Notes under the pieces: generated by a model
Told to the model about the DNA's origin: nothing
Database searches by the model: none
Seen by the model: the letters and a program-made list of their open reading frames with translations, nothing else
DNA from: JBGSYN01 sp041750975
Lineage (GTDB): Bacteria > Pseudomonadota > Alphaproteobacteria > Geminicoccales > Geminicoccaceae
Length of the DNA stretch: 32,437 nt
Assembly: GCA_041750975.1 (NCBI GenBank)
Contig: JBGSYN010000012.1
Coordinates: forward strand, 1 to 32,437
Reading direction: 5' to 3'
Part shown: in pieces, positions 6,521 through 14,910 of the stretch
Layout of the letters: each line of letters opens with the position of its first letter
Numbering within the stretch: position 1 is the stretch's first letter
Translations under genes and position numbers: made by a program

Positions 6521-9500
6521 ATGCATATTCTGGCGACCCAGAAAGTGCCGACAGGCGATCAAGCGGAGCCGATCGATCTGGGTCTCAGTCCGGGCGAGAT
6601 CGTAGTCATCTCGGCCGCCGATACCGAGCTTGCCTGCCTCAGCCGCGCCCGTCACGCGCTGCCGGACCAGGCACCGAGTCTTCGCCTGGTGAACTTCCTC
6701 GCTCTGATGCATCCCTATTCCGTCGATCTCATGATCGAGCGACTGTTTCCGGGAGCCAGGCTGGTCATTCTGAGACTACTGGGCGGCAGCGCCTACTGGC
6801 CTTATGGACTCGAACAAATCACCACGGCATGCCTCGACCATAACACCCAACTCGTCGTGCTGCCCGGCGATGGACACGCCGATCCTGAGTTGCGCCGGCT
6901 CTCGACGGTTGGAGACGAGGTCTACGAGAACTTGTGGCGCTATCTGCGGGAAGGGGGCCTCGACAATGCTGAGCAGGCGCTGCGTTATGCATCGGGCTTG
7001 AGTGGCGCACAACTTCCCTTCCAAGAGCCGGCGCCGCTGCCCAAAGCCGGGCTGATCCGAGAAGAAAAGCAAGCTGATGCGGTTCTAATTGTCTATCGCG
7101 CGCTCTATCAGGCCGGCGATCTCGCAGTCGTCGAGACTCTGAGCGACGCCTGTACGGCGCGCGGCATCACGCTTCAACCGATTTACGTGACGAGCCTCAA
7201 GGACGATGAGGTGCGGCTTTATCTCGATTCCAAACTCAGGGAACTGAAGCCGCGCGTTATCCTCAATATGACGGGGTTTGCGGTCGTCGCCGACGACGTG
7301 TTGCGCAGCGTCGATTGCCCTGTGCTGCAACTCGTACCCGCAGCCAATGATGCGGAATGGTGGCAGAACAGCAGCTTCGGTCTGACCCCCCGGGACCTTG
7401 CCATGCATGTCGCCCTGCCCGAAGTCGACGGCCGTGTACTGGCAAATATCGTTTCGTTCAAGACGCTATGCCCGGCGGCCGATCCACTTACCGAGATCGT
7501 CACGACGCACTACGCGCCGCACGAGGAAGGCATCGCCTATGCCGCCGATCTCGCGAAGGCCTGGCTGGAGCTGCAACGGAAACCTGCAGTCGAGCGCCGA
7601 ATAGCTCTGGTTCTGGCGAACTATCCGGCGCGCGACGGGCGCCTCGCCAACGGTGTCGGCCTCGATGTTCCTGCAAGCACCATCGCCGTTCTTCAAGCGA
7701 TGAAACCGGCGGGATATCGGATCGGGGAAATCCCCAACTCCGGCAATGACTTGATCGAGTGTCTCTGTCGCGGCCCGACCAACGAGCTTGCGGCACTTGC
7801 CGACCGCGATGTCACCGTGTCCCTCGGGCTTAGCGATTATCTCGTGGTTTATGGCGAGCTTCCTCAGACCTTACGTGAGATCGTAGAAGACCGTTGGGGC
7901 CGGCCTCAAGATGACCCTCGCGTGATCGACGGTGCCTTCGCCCTGGCGGTCCTCGATCTCGGCCAAGTCGTCGTCGCACTTCAGCCGGCCCGCGGTTACG
8001 AGATCGATCCCGACGGCACCTATCACCATCCGGATCTGGTGCCACCGCATGGCTATCTCGCCTTTTATTTCTGGCTGCGCAGACGTTTCCGGGCCGATGC
8101 GCTGGTCCAACTCGGCAAGCACGGCAATCTCGAATGGCTGCCGGGCAAGGCTTTGGGCCTGGGCGTCACCTGCTGGCCCCGCGCCATTCTGGGGCCAATG
8201 CCCCTCATCTATCCTTTCATCGTCAACGATCCGGGCGAAGGGAGCCAGGCCAAACGGCGGAATTCGGCCGTAATCATCGATCATCTGACACCGCCTTTGG
8301 CGCGAGCCGAAAGCCACGGACAACTTGCCGAACTCGAACGCTGGCTCGATGAATACGCGCAAGCCCGGACGTTCGATCCGACCCGTGCCCGGCTGTTGCA
8401 GGGCGATATCGTCGATCGAAGCCGCCAACTTGGCCTCGTCGACGATCTTGGGCTCGATTCTTCGGCGGAGGATGCGAGCTATATCGGCGCGCTCGACACC
8501 CACCTCTGCGAACTCAAGGAGTTGCAGATCCGGGATGGGCTTCATGTGCTCGGCAACTCACCTCAAGGTGCATTGCGGACCAGCACGCTCATGGCCCTCG
8601 CCCGCTATCCTCAAGGTGCCGACGAAGGACCTACGGCGTCCCTCCTGAGGGCCCTGGCAAAAGATCTGGAACTGGATGTCGATCCGCTCGACTGCGATCT
8701 CGGCGGCTCCTGCTCGGGTCCTTGGCCTGAGATCTTGATGCGGCTTCACGATGAGCCTTGGCGGACCCATGGCGATACGATCGAGCGGCTGGAATTGCTT
8801 GCATTTGCTTTGATCAATGACGAAGTGCAGCCCGCCGAAAACTGGCATCGAAGCAAGGCCGTCCTCAGCCATATCGCCGAAGCGCTGGCCCCAAGACTTG
8901 ATGTCAGTGGCGATGCCGAGATCCGATCCCTTTTGAGCGCTCTCGACGGTAAGGCCGTGGCCCCAGGTCCGAGCGGCGCGCCGACGCGTGGGCGGCCCGA
9001 GGTCCTGCCGACGGGGCGTAATTTCTATTCGGTCGATACCAGGGCGCTACCGACCCCGGCCGCCTGGCGGCTGGGGTGGAAATCGGCCGATCGCGTGCTG
9101 GAAACCTATCTCCAGACGCACGGTCTCTGGCCCACACGGATCGCGATGTCGGCCTGGGGCACCTCGAATATGCGCACCGGCGGCGACGACATCGCGCAGG
9201 CCCTGGCGCTGATGGGCGTGCGGCCGCTCTGGGAGGAGGTTTCGGGGCGGGTTCTGGGCACCGAGATCTTGCCGCTCGACGTTCTCGGCCGCCCCCGGGT
9301 CGATGTCACCTTCCGAATTTCGGGCTTCTTTCGCGACGCCTTTCCAGCCCAGATCGAGCTTTTGGACGATGCCGTCCGCGCGGTCGCCAATCTCGAAGAG
9401 TCTGACGACATGAACCCGCTGGCCACCCATTCCCGCAAAGATGCGGCCAGATTGGCAGCCGACGGACTCGGTCACGAGGCTAGCAGGGCCATGGCACAGA

Positions 9501-10210
9501 CACGGATTTTCGGCTCAATGCCCGGATCTTATGGTGCAGGACTTCAGAGTTTAATCGAGCATGGAGGTTGGCAGGGCGATGCCGAACTCGCCGAGGCTTA
9601 CATTGCCTGGGGCGGCTTTGCCTATGGCCGCAAGATGCAGGGGCACGCCCAGCCCCGGATCTTCGAGGATCGTCTCAAGGAAATCGAGGTCGTCCTCCAT
9701 AACCAGGACAACCGCGAGCACGACCTGCTCGACAGCGACGACTACTACCAGTTCGAGGGCGGGCTCGCCGCGGCGATCCGCCATGCAGGCGGCCGCCAGC
9801 CCGAAATCTTTCACAACGATCACAGCCATCCCGAAAATCCACGGATTCGTACGCTCAGGCACGAAATCGGCCTGATCGTTCGGGGCCGTGCGTCCAATCC
9901 GAAATGGCTCAAAGGCGTCATGCGGCATGGCTACAAGGGCGCCTTTGAGATCGCCGCCACGGTCGATTATCTGTTCGCCTTTGCCGCCACTGCGCGGGTG
10001 GTCGAGCATCATCATTTCGAGGCGCTGTTCGAGGCTTATCTCGAGGACGAAGATGTCGTTGCATTCCTGAGAGCCAACAATGATGCAGCGCTGACCGATA
10101 TCGTCGCCCGCTTCGATGAAGCTATCGCGCGCGAGCTTTGGCGCCCGCGCAAGAATTCTGTCCAGCATCGTCTCGATGCGCTACGAGGCCCGTCAAAACC
10201 GGAGGATTAG
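6521..10210 (+). CDS. cobN: Cobaltochelatase large subunit CobN
   Basis: At 1229 residues it matches the CobN/magnesium-chelatase-H family. In the oxygen-dependent route CobN binds hydrogenobyrinic acid a,c-diamide and inserts cobalt with an AAA+ CobS-CobT motor. Family segments run throughout: RLVILRLLGGSAYWPYG near residue 85, LVQLGKHGNLEWLPGKALGL in the middle, SAWGTSNMRTGGDD, and a C-terminal NPKWLKGVMRHGYKGA with VEHHHFEALFEAYLED. The frame is intact with no visible lesion. The ATG follows the cobP stop with no spacer, suggesting translational coupling. The CobS/CobT chelatase ATPases are not in this window; the genes called cobS and cobT here are unrelated nucleotide-loop enzymes. Confidence 0.96.
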   Translation: MHILATQKVPTGDQAEPIDLGLSPGEIVVISAADTELACLSRARHALPDQAPSLRLVNFLALMHPYSVDLMIERLFPGARLVILRLLGGSAYWPYGLEQITTACLDHNTQLVVLPGDGHADPELRRLSTVGDEVYENLWRYLREGGLDNAEQALRYASGLSGAQLPFQEPAPLPKAGLIREEKQADAVLIVYRALYQAGDLAVVETLSDACTARGITLQPIYVTSLKDDEVRLYLDSKLRELKPRVILNMTGFAVVADDVLRSVDCPVLQLVPAANDAEWWQNSSFGLTPRDLAMHVALPEVDGRVLANIVSFKTLCPAADPLTEIVTTHYAPHEEGIAYAADLAKAWLELQRKPAVERRIALVLANYPARDGRLANGVGLDVPASTIAVLQAMKPAGYRIGEIPNSGNDLIECLCRGPTNELAALADRDVTVSLGLSDYLVVYGELPQTLREIVEDRWGRPQDDPRVIDGAFALAVLDLGQVVVALQPARGYEIDPDGTYHHPDLVPPHGYLAFYFWLRRRFRADALVQLGKHGNLEWLPGKALGLGVTCWPRAILGPMPLIYPFIVNDPGEGSQAKRRNSAVIIDHLTPPLARAESHGQLAELERWLDEYAQARTFDPTRARLLQGDIVDRSRQLGLVDDLGLDSSAEDASYIGALDTHLCELKELQIRDGLHVLGNSPQGALRTSTLMALARYPQGADEGPTASLLRALAKDLELDVDPLDCDLGGSCSGPWPEILMRLHDEPWRTHGDTIERLELLAFALINDEVQPAENWHRSKAVLSHIAEALAPRLDVSGDAEIRSLLSALDGKAVAPGPSGAPTRGRPEVLPTGRNFYSVDTRALPTPAAWRLGWKSADRVLETYLQTHGLWPTRIAMSAWGTSNMRTGGDDIAQALALMGVRPLWEEVSGRVLGTEILPLDVLGRPRVDVTFRISGFFRDAFPAQIELLDDAVRAVANLEESDDMNPLATHSRKDAARLAADGLGHEASRAMAQTRIFGSMPGSYGAGLQSLIEHGGWQGDAELAEAYIAWGGFAYGRKMQGHAQPRIFEDRLKEIEVVLHNQDNREHDLLDSDDYYQFEGGLAAAIRHAGGRQPEIFHNDHSHPENPRIRTLRHEIGLIVRGRASNPKWLKGVMRHGYKGAFEIAATVDYLFAFAATARVVEHHHFEALFEAYLEDEDVVAFLRANNDAALTDIVARFDEAIARELWRPRKNSVQHRLDALRGPSKPED

Positions 10211-10217
10211 GAAGGCA

Positions 10218-10832
10218 ATGAGCACCGAAGCCATGATCGACGACGACGCTCACCGCGCGAAGAAGGCACGCATCAAGGCCGCCAAGGACAAGCTTTACGC
10301 GTCGAAGACCATCGAGAAGGGCCTCATCATGGTCCACACCGGTACCGGCAAGGGCAAGAGTACGGCGGCCTGGGGGCTGGCCATGCGCTGCCTCGGCCAT
10401 GGTCTCAAGATAGGCGTCGTTCAGTTCGTCAAGGGTCGGCGGGAAACCGGCGAGCGCCAGTTCCTCGAACGCTTCCCCGAACAAGTTACGATCAAGGTCA
10501 TGGGTGAAGGATTTACCTGGGAAACCCAGGACCGCGCCCGTGACGTTGCCGCGGCTCGGGCCGCTTTCGACGCCGCGAAGGAGATGATGCGGAACCCGGA
10601 GTTGCATCTCCTGATCTTCGACGAACTGAATATCGTGCTCCGCTACGATTACCTGCCGGTTGCGGACGTCATCGACGCCCTCGAGGCGAAGCTGCCGAAG
10701 CAGCACATCGTCATCACCGGGCGCAATGCCAAGCCCGAACTGCTCGAGATTGCCGATCTCGTCACCGAGATGTCCCTCGTCAAACATCCCTTCCGGCAGG
10801 GCATCAAGGGCCAACTCGGTATCGAATTCTGA
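10218..10832 (+). CDS. cobO: Cob(I)yrinic acid a,c-diamide adenosyltransferase (CobO/BtuR)
   Basis: Transfers adenosyl from ATP to Co(I) of the corrinoid, giving the adenosylated form used by later steps. The 204-residue CobA/CobO/BtuR-type protein has P-loop GTGKGKST at residues 42-49, preceded by the basic N-terminal helix (AKKARIKAAKDKLYASK), then VVQFVKGRRETGE, LLIFDELNIVLRYDYLP and HIVITGRNAKPELLEIAD. The ATG at 10218 is set by strong GGAGG and GGAAGG motifs upstream; a longer in-frame extension into cobN is not supported. It lies 7 nt after cobN. The last codons overlap the possible CTG start of cobD. Confidence 0.95.
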   Translation: MSTEAMIDDDAHRAKKARIKAAKDKLYASKTIEKGLIMVHTGTGKGKSTAAWGLAMRCLGHGLKIGVVQFVKGRRETGERQFLERFPEQVTIKVMGEGFTWETQDRARDVAAARAAFDAAKEMMRNPELHLLIFDELNIVLRYDYLPVADVIDALEAKLPKQHIVITGRNAKPELLEIADLVTEMSLVKHPFRQGIKGQLGIEF

Positions 10833-10861
10833 TATTTTTCGAGCCGTGGCTCGGTCTGGCC

Positions 10862-11791
10862 TTGCTGTTTGCGGTGTTGGTCGACGGCGCGTTCGGTGAG
10901 CCGGACTGGATCTATCGACGCCTGCCCCATCCGATCGTCCTGATCGGCCGGGCGATATCCTGGCTGGAGAAGAGGTTGCTCGATCTCCGGAAGACGCCAG
11001 GGCACCAATTCGTCAGCGGAATGGCCCTCACCTTGCTCCTGGTCGGCGCCGCTGCCGGCTTGGGCTGTTGGATTCAAAATGCACTGGCGAGGGTTCCCGG
11101 CGGCTGGATCGCGCTCGGTCTCTTGATGAGCGTCTTCATCGCCCACAGGAGCCTCATCGAGCATGTACGGGCAGTCGCCGACGGGCTGGATGGCGATCTC
11201 GAAACCGGACGAAAAGCAGTCGCCCGGATTGTCGGGCGTGATCCCGAAACGCTCGATCGAGCCGGTGTCTCTCGCGCCGCCGTCGAATCGCTCGCCGAAA
11301 ATTTCGCGGACGGGGTCGTGGCACCGGTTTTTTGGGTGGCGCTTCTCGGCCTTCCCGGCCTCATCGCCTATAAGAGCGTCAATACGCTCGACAGCATGAT
11401 CGGCTACCGCTCCGCCCGCCACCTCTATTTCGGGCGCTGCAGTGCACGGCTCGATGATGTGGCCAATCTGATCCCGGCCAGATTGTCGGCTCTAGTCATC
11501 GCGATCGCGGCGGTCGGGCCCCGGAAGGCTCTTGACGCCATCCGAACCGCCTTCGACCAGGCATCCCACCACCGCTCACCCAATGCAGGCTGGCCCGAAG
11601 CGGCGATGGCGGGTGCGCTCAGGATCAAGCTTGCCGGCCCGAGGCGCTATGCCGAGGGCATCGTGGACGATCCGTTCATCGGTGCAGGCTCGCCCGACCT
11701 CGATGCCGGGGACATCCGCAGGGCACTGAACCTCGCATGGCGGTCCTGGATCGTGCTGCTGATTGCACTAGTGGCGTTGGCTTTGGCGTGA
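10862..11791 (+). CDS. cobD: Adenosylcobinamide-phosphate synthase (CobD/CbiB)
   Basis: An integral membrane enzyme that attaches (R)-1-amino-2-propanol or its phosphate to adenosylcobyric acid. Family hallmarks are GAFGEPDWIYRRLPHPIVLIGR at the start, SRAAVESLAENFADGVVAPVFW, YKSVNTLDSMIGYR, and HRSPNAGWPEAAMAGAL. The N-terminal region, central segments and extreme C-terminus are hydrophobic. The start is uncertain. TTG at 10862 gives 309 residues but lacks a good ribosome site. The frame stays open upstream, and a CTG at 10829 would overlap the cobO stop as CTGA and restore a fuller first helix. No ATG or GTG is available. Its own stop is 20 nt past the opposing cobQ stop. Confidence 0.93.
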   Translation: MLFAVLVDGAFGEPDWIYRRLPHPIVLIGRAISWLEKRLLDLRKTPGHQFVSGMALTLLLVGAAAGLGCWIQNALARVPGGWIALGLLMSVFIAHRSLIEHVRAVADGLDGDLETGRKAVARIVGRDPETLDRAGVSRAAVESLAENFADGVVAPVFWVALLGLPGLIAYKSVNTLDSMIGYRSARHLYFGRCSARLDDVANLIPARLSALVIAIAAVGPRKALDAIRTAFDQASHHRSPNAGWPEAAMAGALRIKLAGPRRYAEGIVDDPFIGAGSPDLDAGDIRRALNLAWRSWIVLLIALVALALA

Positions 11792-13294
11792 GGCCGCGAT
11801 GTCAAAGAGCCGCTCCAGATCGAGATGGCCTTTCAGATGATCGGCGAGATCGTCCAGCGCCTGCTCGACGCCCACCTCGTATGAGATCTCGCTCATGGTG
11901 ATGTCGCGGATCGAGCGCAGATAATCACTGCGGAACCGGTCGTTCGCGAAAAGACCATGCAAATAGCAGCCCTGAATACGCCCGTCGGGACTGATCGCAC
12001 CATCGGGACGGCCATCGAGTTCGAGCATCGGACGAAGTCGACCATCGCCTGAGCTGACGCCCATATGGATCTGATAACCTCTGACTTCGGTATTGTGCAG
12101 GAGATCCATGCCGGCGCTCTCGATCGTGGTCTTCGGCCCGCGAATTAGCGTCGTGACGCCGAGCAGCCCGAGCCCCGCGGTCTCGACCTCCGGCCCTTCG
12201 ATGCCGTCGGGATCGGCTATGGTGAGACCGAGCATTTGAAATCCGCCACAAAGTCCGAGAACATGACCGCCCCTGCGGCAATGGGCCTTGATGTCGATGT
12301 CCCAGCCCGCGGTCCGCAAGCTCTCCATATCGGCGATGGTCGACTTGCTGCCGATCAAGAGGACGAGATCGCATGGAGGCAGCGGCCGGCCGGCTTCGAC
12401 GACCGTTAGCGAGATCTCCGGCTCGGCCAGAAGTGGGTCGAGATCGTCGAGATTGCTGATGCGGGGCAGCCGCGGCACTACGATTTTGAGCTTGCCTTCC
12501 GCCTCGGGCCTGATCCTGGCGAGGCCGAGCACGTCTTCTTCCGGCAGTCGCGATGCGCCTTCGAACCAGGGAATCACGCCAAGCGGCATCAGTCCGGTGC
12601 GCGCTTCGAGAATGGGATGAGCATTGTCGAAGAGCGTGGGGTCGCCTCTGAACTTGTTGATGATGTAGCCCTTGAGCATGGCGCGCTCCGCGGGCTCCAG
12701 GAGTTCGGTGGTGCCGACGATCGCGGCAATGACGCCGCCGCGTTCGATATCGCCGACCAACACGGCTGGAACATCGGCCGCCATGGCAAAGCCCATATTC
12801 GCGATGTCGCCTTGCCGCAGATTGACTTCGGCGGGGCTGCCGGCGCCCTCGGCGATGATCAGATCCGCGTCCTGCGACAATAGCTCGAAGCTCTGCAGGA
12901 CGGTCGCCAGGAGCTCACTTTTGACCGCGTGATAGTGATTCGCCGGAACCGAGCCGATCACCTTGCCGTCGACGACGAGTTGAGCGCCGGTGTTCGATTG
13001 CGGTTTGAGCAGGACGGGGTTCATGAGCCTCGACGGCGGGCAGCCGGCGGCGCGGGCCTGAAGTGCTTGGGCCCGGCCGATCTCACCGCCATCGGCCGTC
13101 ACGGCGGCGTTGTTGCTCATGTTTTGCGGCTTGAACGGCCGCACGCGCAGGCCCTCGCGGGCAAACGCCCGGCACAGGCCGGCGACGAGCAGGGATTTTC
13201 CGGCATGCGACGAGGTGCCTTGCACCATCAGCGCCGGCACGGGCTTCGTTCCGGCTACACGCGCTTGTTCTGCGGCGGGTGGGTTGCTATTCAT
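11768..13294 (-). CDS. cobQ: Cobyric acid synthase (glutamine-hydrolysing)
   Basis: Amidates four side chains (b, d, e, g) of adenosylcobyrinic acid a,c-diamide using glutamine and ATP. About 508 residues. The N-terminal dethiobiotin-synthetase-like ATPase has QGTSSHAGKS near residue 30 and KPQNMSNNAAVT. The C-terminal class I glutaminase domain has the nucleophile Cys349 in GLCGGFQMLG and the His in GCYLHGLF. ATG at 13294 is chosen with GGGGCC just upstream; a TTG at 13312 is possible but adds only six residues. It is convergent with cobD (24-bp overlap at the 3' ends) and starts only 6 bp from the divergent cbiX ATG. Confidence 0.95.
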   Translation of the reverse strand: MNSNPPAAEQARVAGTKPVPALMVQGTSSHAGKSLLVAGLCRAFAREGLRVRPFKPQNMSNNAAVTADGGEIGRAQALQARAAGCPPSRLMNPVLLKPQSNTGAQLVVDGKVIGSVPANHYHAVKSELLATVLQSFELLSQDADLIIAEGAGSPAEVNLRQGDIANMGFAMAADVPAVLVGDIERGGVIAAIVGTTELLEPAERAMLKGYIINKFRGDPTLFDNAHPILEARTGLMPLGVIPWFEGASRLPEEDVLGLARIRPEAEGKLKIVVPRLPRISNLDDLDPLLAEPEISLTVVEAGRPLPPCDLVLLIGSKSTIADMESLRTAGWDIDIKAHCRRGGHVLGLCGGFQMLGLTIADPDGIEGPEVETAGLGLLGVTTLIRGPKTTIESAGMDLLHNTEVRGYQIHMGVSSGDGRLRPMLELDGRPDGAISPDGRIQGCYLHGLFANDRFRSDYLRSIRDITMSEISYEVGVEQALDDLADHLKGHLDLERLFDIAASRQSQRH

Positions 13295-13300
13295 GGCCCC

Positions 13301-14269
13301 ATGATGAAGCAATTGAATTTACCTGACGACACCGGCGTGATGCTGTGTGGCCACGGGTCTCGCGACGAAGGTGCTTGCGCACAGTTCGCCGGCATCGCCA
13401 GCGCGATCGCGCAACGGCTCGCGCCGACGCCCGTCGCCTATGGCTACCTCGAATTCGCGACGCCGATCATCAGGGACGGCCTCGATCGTCTGCGCGAGAC
13501 GCCTCTCAAGCGTATTATAGCACTTCCGGGCATGTTGTTCGCGGCAGGTCACGTCAAAAACGATGTGCCATCGGTGCTCAACACTTATGCGCGTGACAAT
13601 GGGCTCGAGATCCGGATGGGGCGCGACCTCGGGATCGATGCCCGCCTTCTCGAGGCCGCCGGCGATCGGATCGGCGAGGCGCTGGCTGAGGCCGAGCCCT
13701 ACCCGCTGGATCAAACGGCCCTTGTCGTCATCGGCCGCGGTACTTCCGACAGCGATGCCAACGGCAATGTTTGCAAGGTCGCGCGGATGCTCTGGGAAGG
13801 CCTTGGCTTTGCTCATGCCGAGGTCGGCTATTCGGGCGTCGCCCATCCGCGGGTCGACGTCATCCTCGAGCGCACCGCCAAGCTCGGCTTCAAACGCATT
13901 GTCGTCTTCCCCTATTTCCTCTTCACCGGCGTCCTGGTGCGGCGAATTTACGATCAGACCGACGAAGTCGCGGCGTTACATCCTTCGATCGAGTTTCTGA
14001 AGGCGGGCTATCTCAACGACCACCCCGCCGTCGTCGACACCTTTCTCGATCGTATCGCCGGCGTCCTCGACAACGATACCGCCATGAACTGCCAGCTTTG
14101 CAAATATCGTGTGCAGATCCTGGGCCACGAAGCCTCCCTTGGGGCGCCACAGGAAAGTCACCATCACCATGTCGAGGGCATCGGCACGGACGGGCATCAT
14201 CATCACCATCATCATGATGGGCACGATCATCACCATCATGGGCCTAACGGGCACGCCGTACCGGAATGA
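13301..14269 (+). CDS. cbiX: Sirohydrochlorin cobaltochelatase, long form (CbiX) with MXCXXC and His-rich tail
   Basis: Inserts cobalt into sirohydrochlorin at the early step of the oxygen-independent route. The 322-residue protein has two tandem CbiX domains. The first carries LCGHGSRD and AAGHVKNDVP, whose histidines are the family's metal/catalytic residues. The second carries VIGRGTSDSDAN, with Arg in place of the first-domain His. Residues 262-267 form the MXCXXC motif (Met262, Cys264, Cys267) reported in Bacillus megaterium CbiXL to house a 4Fe-4S centre. From residue 287 the tail is His-rich, including a run of seven His, likely for metal storage or delivery. ATGATG gives a one-codon start ambiguity. 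The stop overlaps the cobH start (ATGA). Confidence 0.93.
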   Translation: MMKQLNLPDDTGVMLCGHGSRDEGACAQFAGIASAIAQRLAPTPVAYGYLEFATPIIRDGLDRLRETPLKRIIALPGMLFAAGHVKNDVPSVLNTYARDNGLEIRMGRDLGIDARLLEAAGDRIGEALAEAEPYPLDQTALVVIGRGTSDSDANGNVCKVARMLWEGLGFAHAEVGYSGVAHPRVDVILERTAKLGFKRIVVFPYFLFTGVLVRRIYDQTDEVAALHPSIEFLKAGYLNDHPAVVDTFLDRIAGVLDNDTAMNCQLCKYRVQILGHEASLGAPQESHHHHVEGIGTDGHHHHHHHDGHDHHHHGPNGHAVPE

Positions 14270-14910
14270 CGGCGGCCGAGACATCTCGACGCTACGACTA
14301 TCTGCGCGATCCAGACGCCATCACGGAACGGTCCTTCCAGATCGTCCGCCAAGAGACCGATCTTTCAGGATTCCCACCGGAACTGCACTCGTTGGTGGTT
14401 CGTCTGATCCATGCCTGCGGCATGCCCGATATCGTCGGAGACCTGGTTCTACGGGGCGATCTTTTAGCAGCCGTAAGGATTGCGCCCACAATCTACGTCG
14501 ATAGCCGGATGGTTGAGGTTGGAATTCGTTCACCGGCCGACGGTCCAACCATTATTTGCGCGCTCCAGGATCCGGCCGTCGAAGGTCTGACGCAGCACCT
14601 TCGGACCACGCGGACAGCGGCCTCCGTGGAGCTATGGCGGCCCTATCTCGACCAGGCGATCGTCGTTATCGGGAATGCGCCGACTGCGCTGTTCCACCTG
14701 CTCGAACGCCTCGAGGTCTGGCGTATGAAGCCGCTCGGCATCATCGCTTTTCCCGTGGGATTCGTCGGTGCCGTGGAAAGCAAGGAAGCACTCATCGAGG
14801 CTGATCTGGGCGTTCCCTTCGTGACGTTGCGTGGTCGTCGCGGCGGCAGCGCCATGGCCGCAGCCGCTATCAACGCGCTGCTTCAGAGCCAATCCGTCGA
14901 ACGACCGTGA
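14266..14910 (+). CDS. cobH: Precorrin-8X methylmutase (CobH/CbiC)
   Basis: Moves the C11 methyl to C12, converting precorrin-8X (or its cobalt form) to hydrogenobyrinic or cobyrinic acid. At 214 residues it has normal length. The catalytic His is His49 in VVRLIHACGMPDI. Later family segments are VYVDSRMVEVGI-like (IYVDSRMVEVG), VVIGNAPTALFHLLE and PVGFVGAVESKEAL, ending in the glycine-rich GRRGGSAMAAAAINAL. The start overlaps the cbiX stop by 4 nt and the stop overlaps the cobL GTG by 4 nt, so translation is likely coupled throughout this unit. The sequence does not show whether the natural substrate contains cobalt. Confidence 0.95.
   Translation: MTAAETSRRYDYLRDPDAITERSFQIVRQETDLSGFPPELHSLVVRLIHACGMPDIVGDLVLRGDLLAAVRIAPTIYVDSRMVEVGIRSPADGPTIICALQDPAVEGLTQHLRTTRTAASVELWRPYLDQAIVVIGNAPTALFHLLERLEVWRMKPLGIIAFPVGFVGAVESKEALIEADLGVPFVTLRGRRGGSAMAAAAINALLQSQSVERP

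Noticed and set aside
9986..9992. GCCACTG, the core of the B12 box of cobalamin riboswitches
   Set aside because: It lies within the cobN coding frame and lacks the other conserved riboswitch elements around it; chance match.
12929..13300. Open frame extending the cbiX gene upstream by about 124 codons
   Set aside because: It is antisense to the well-supported cobQ 5' half; the CbiX family start fits ATG 13301.
13295..13312. TTG 13312 as the cobQ start
   Set aside because: It would overlap the cbiX start and adds only six residues; ATG 13294 has GGGGCC just upstream.
14188..14250. CAT/CAC trinucleotide repeats as a possible microsatellite or CRISPR-like repeat
   Set aside because: They are His codons of the CbiX tail in frame; there are no spacers and no repeat unit of CRISPR size.
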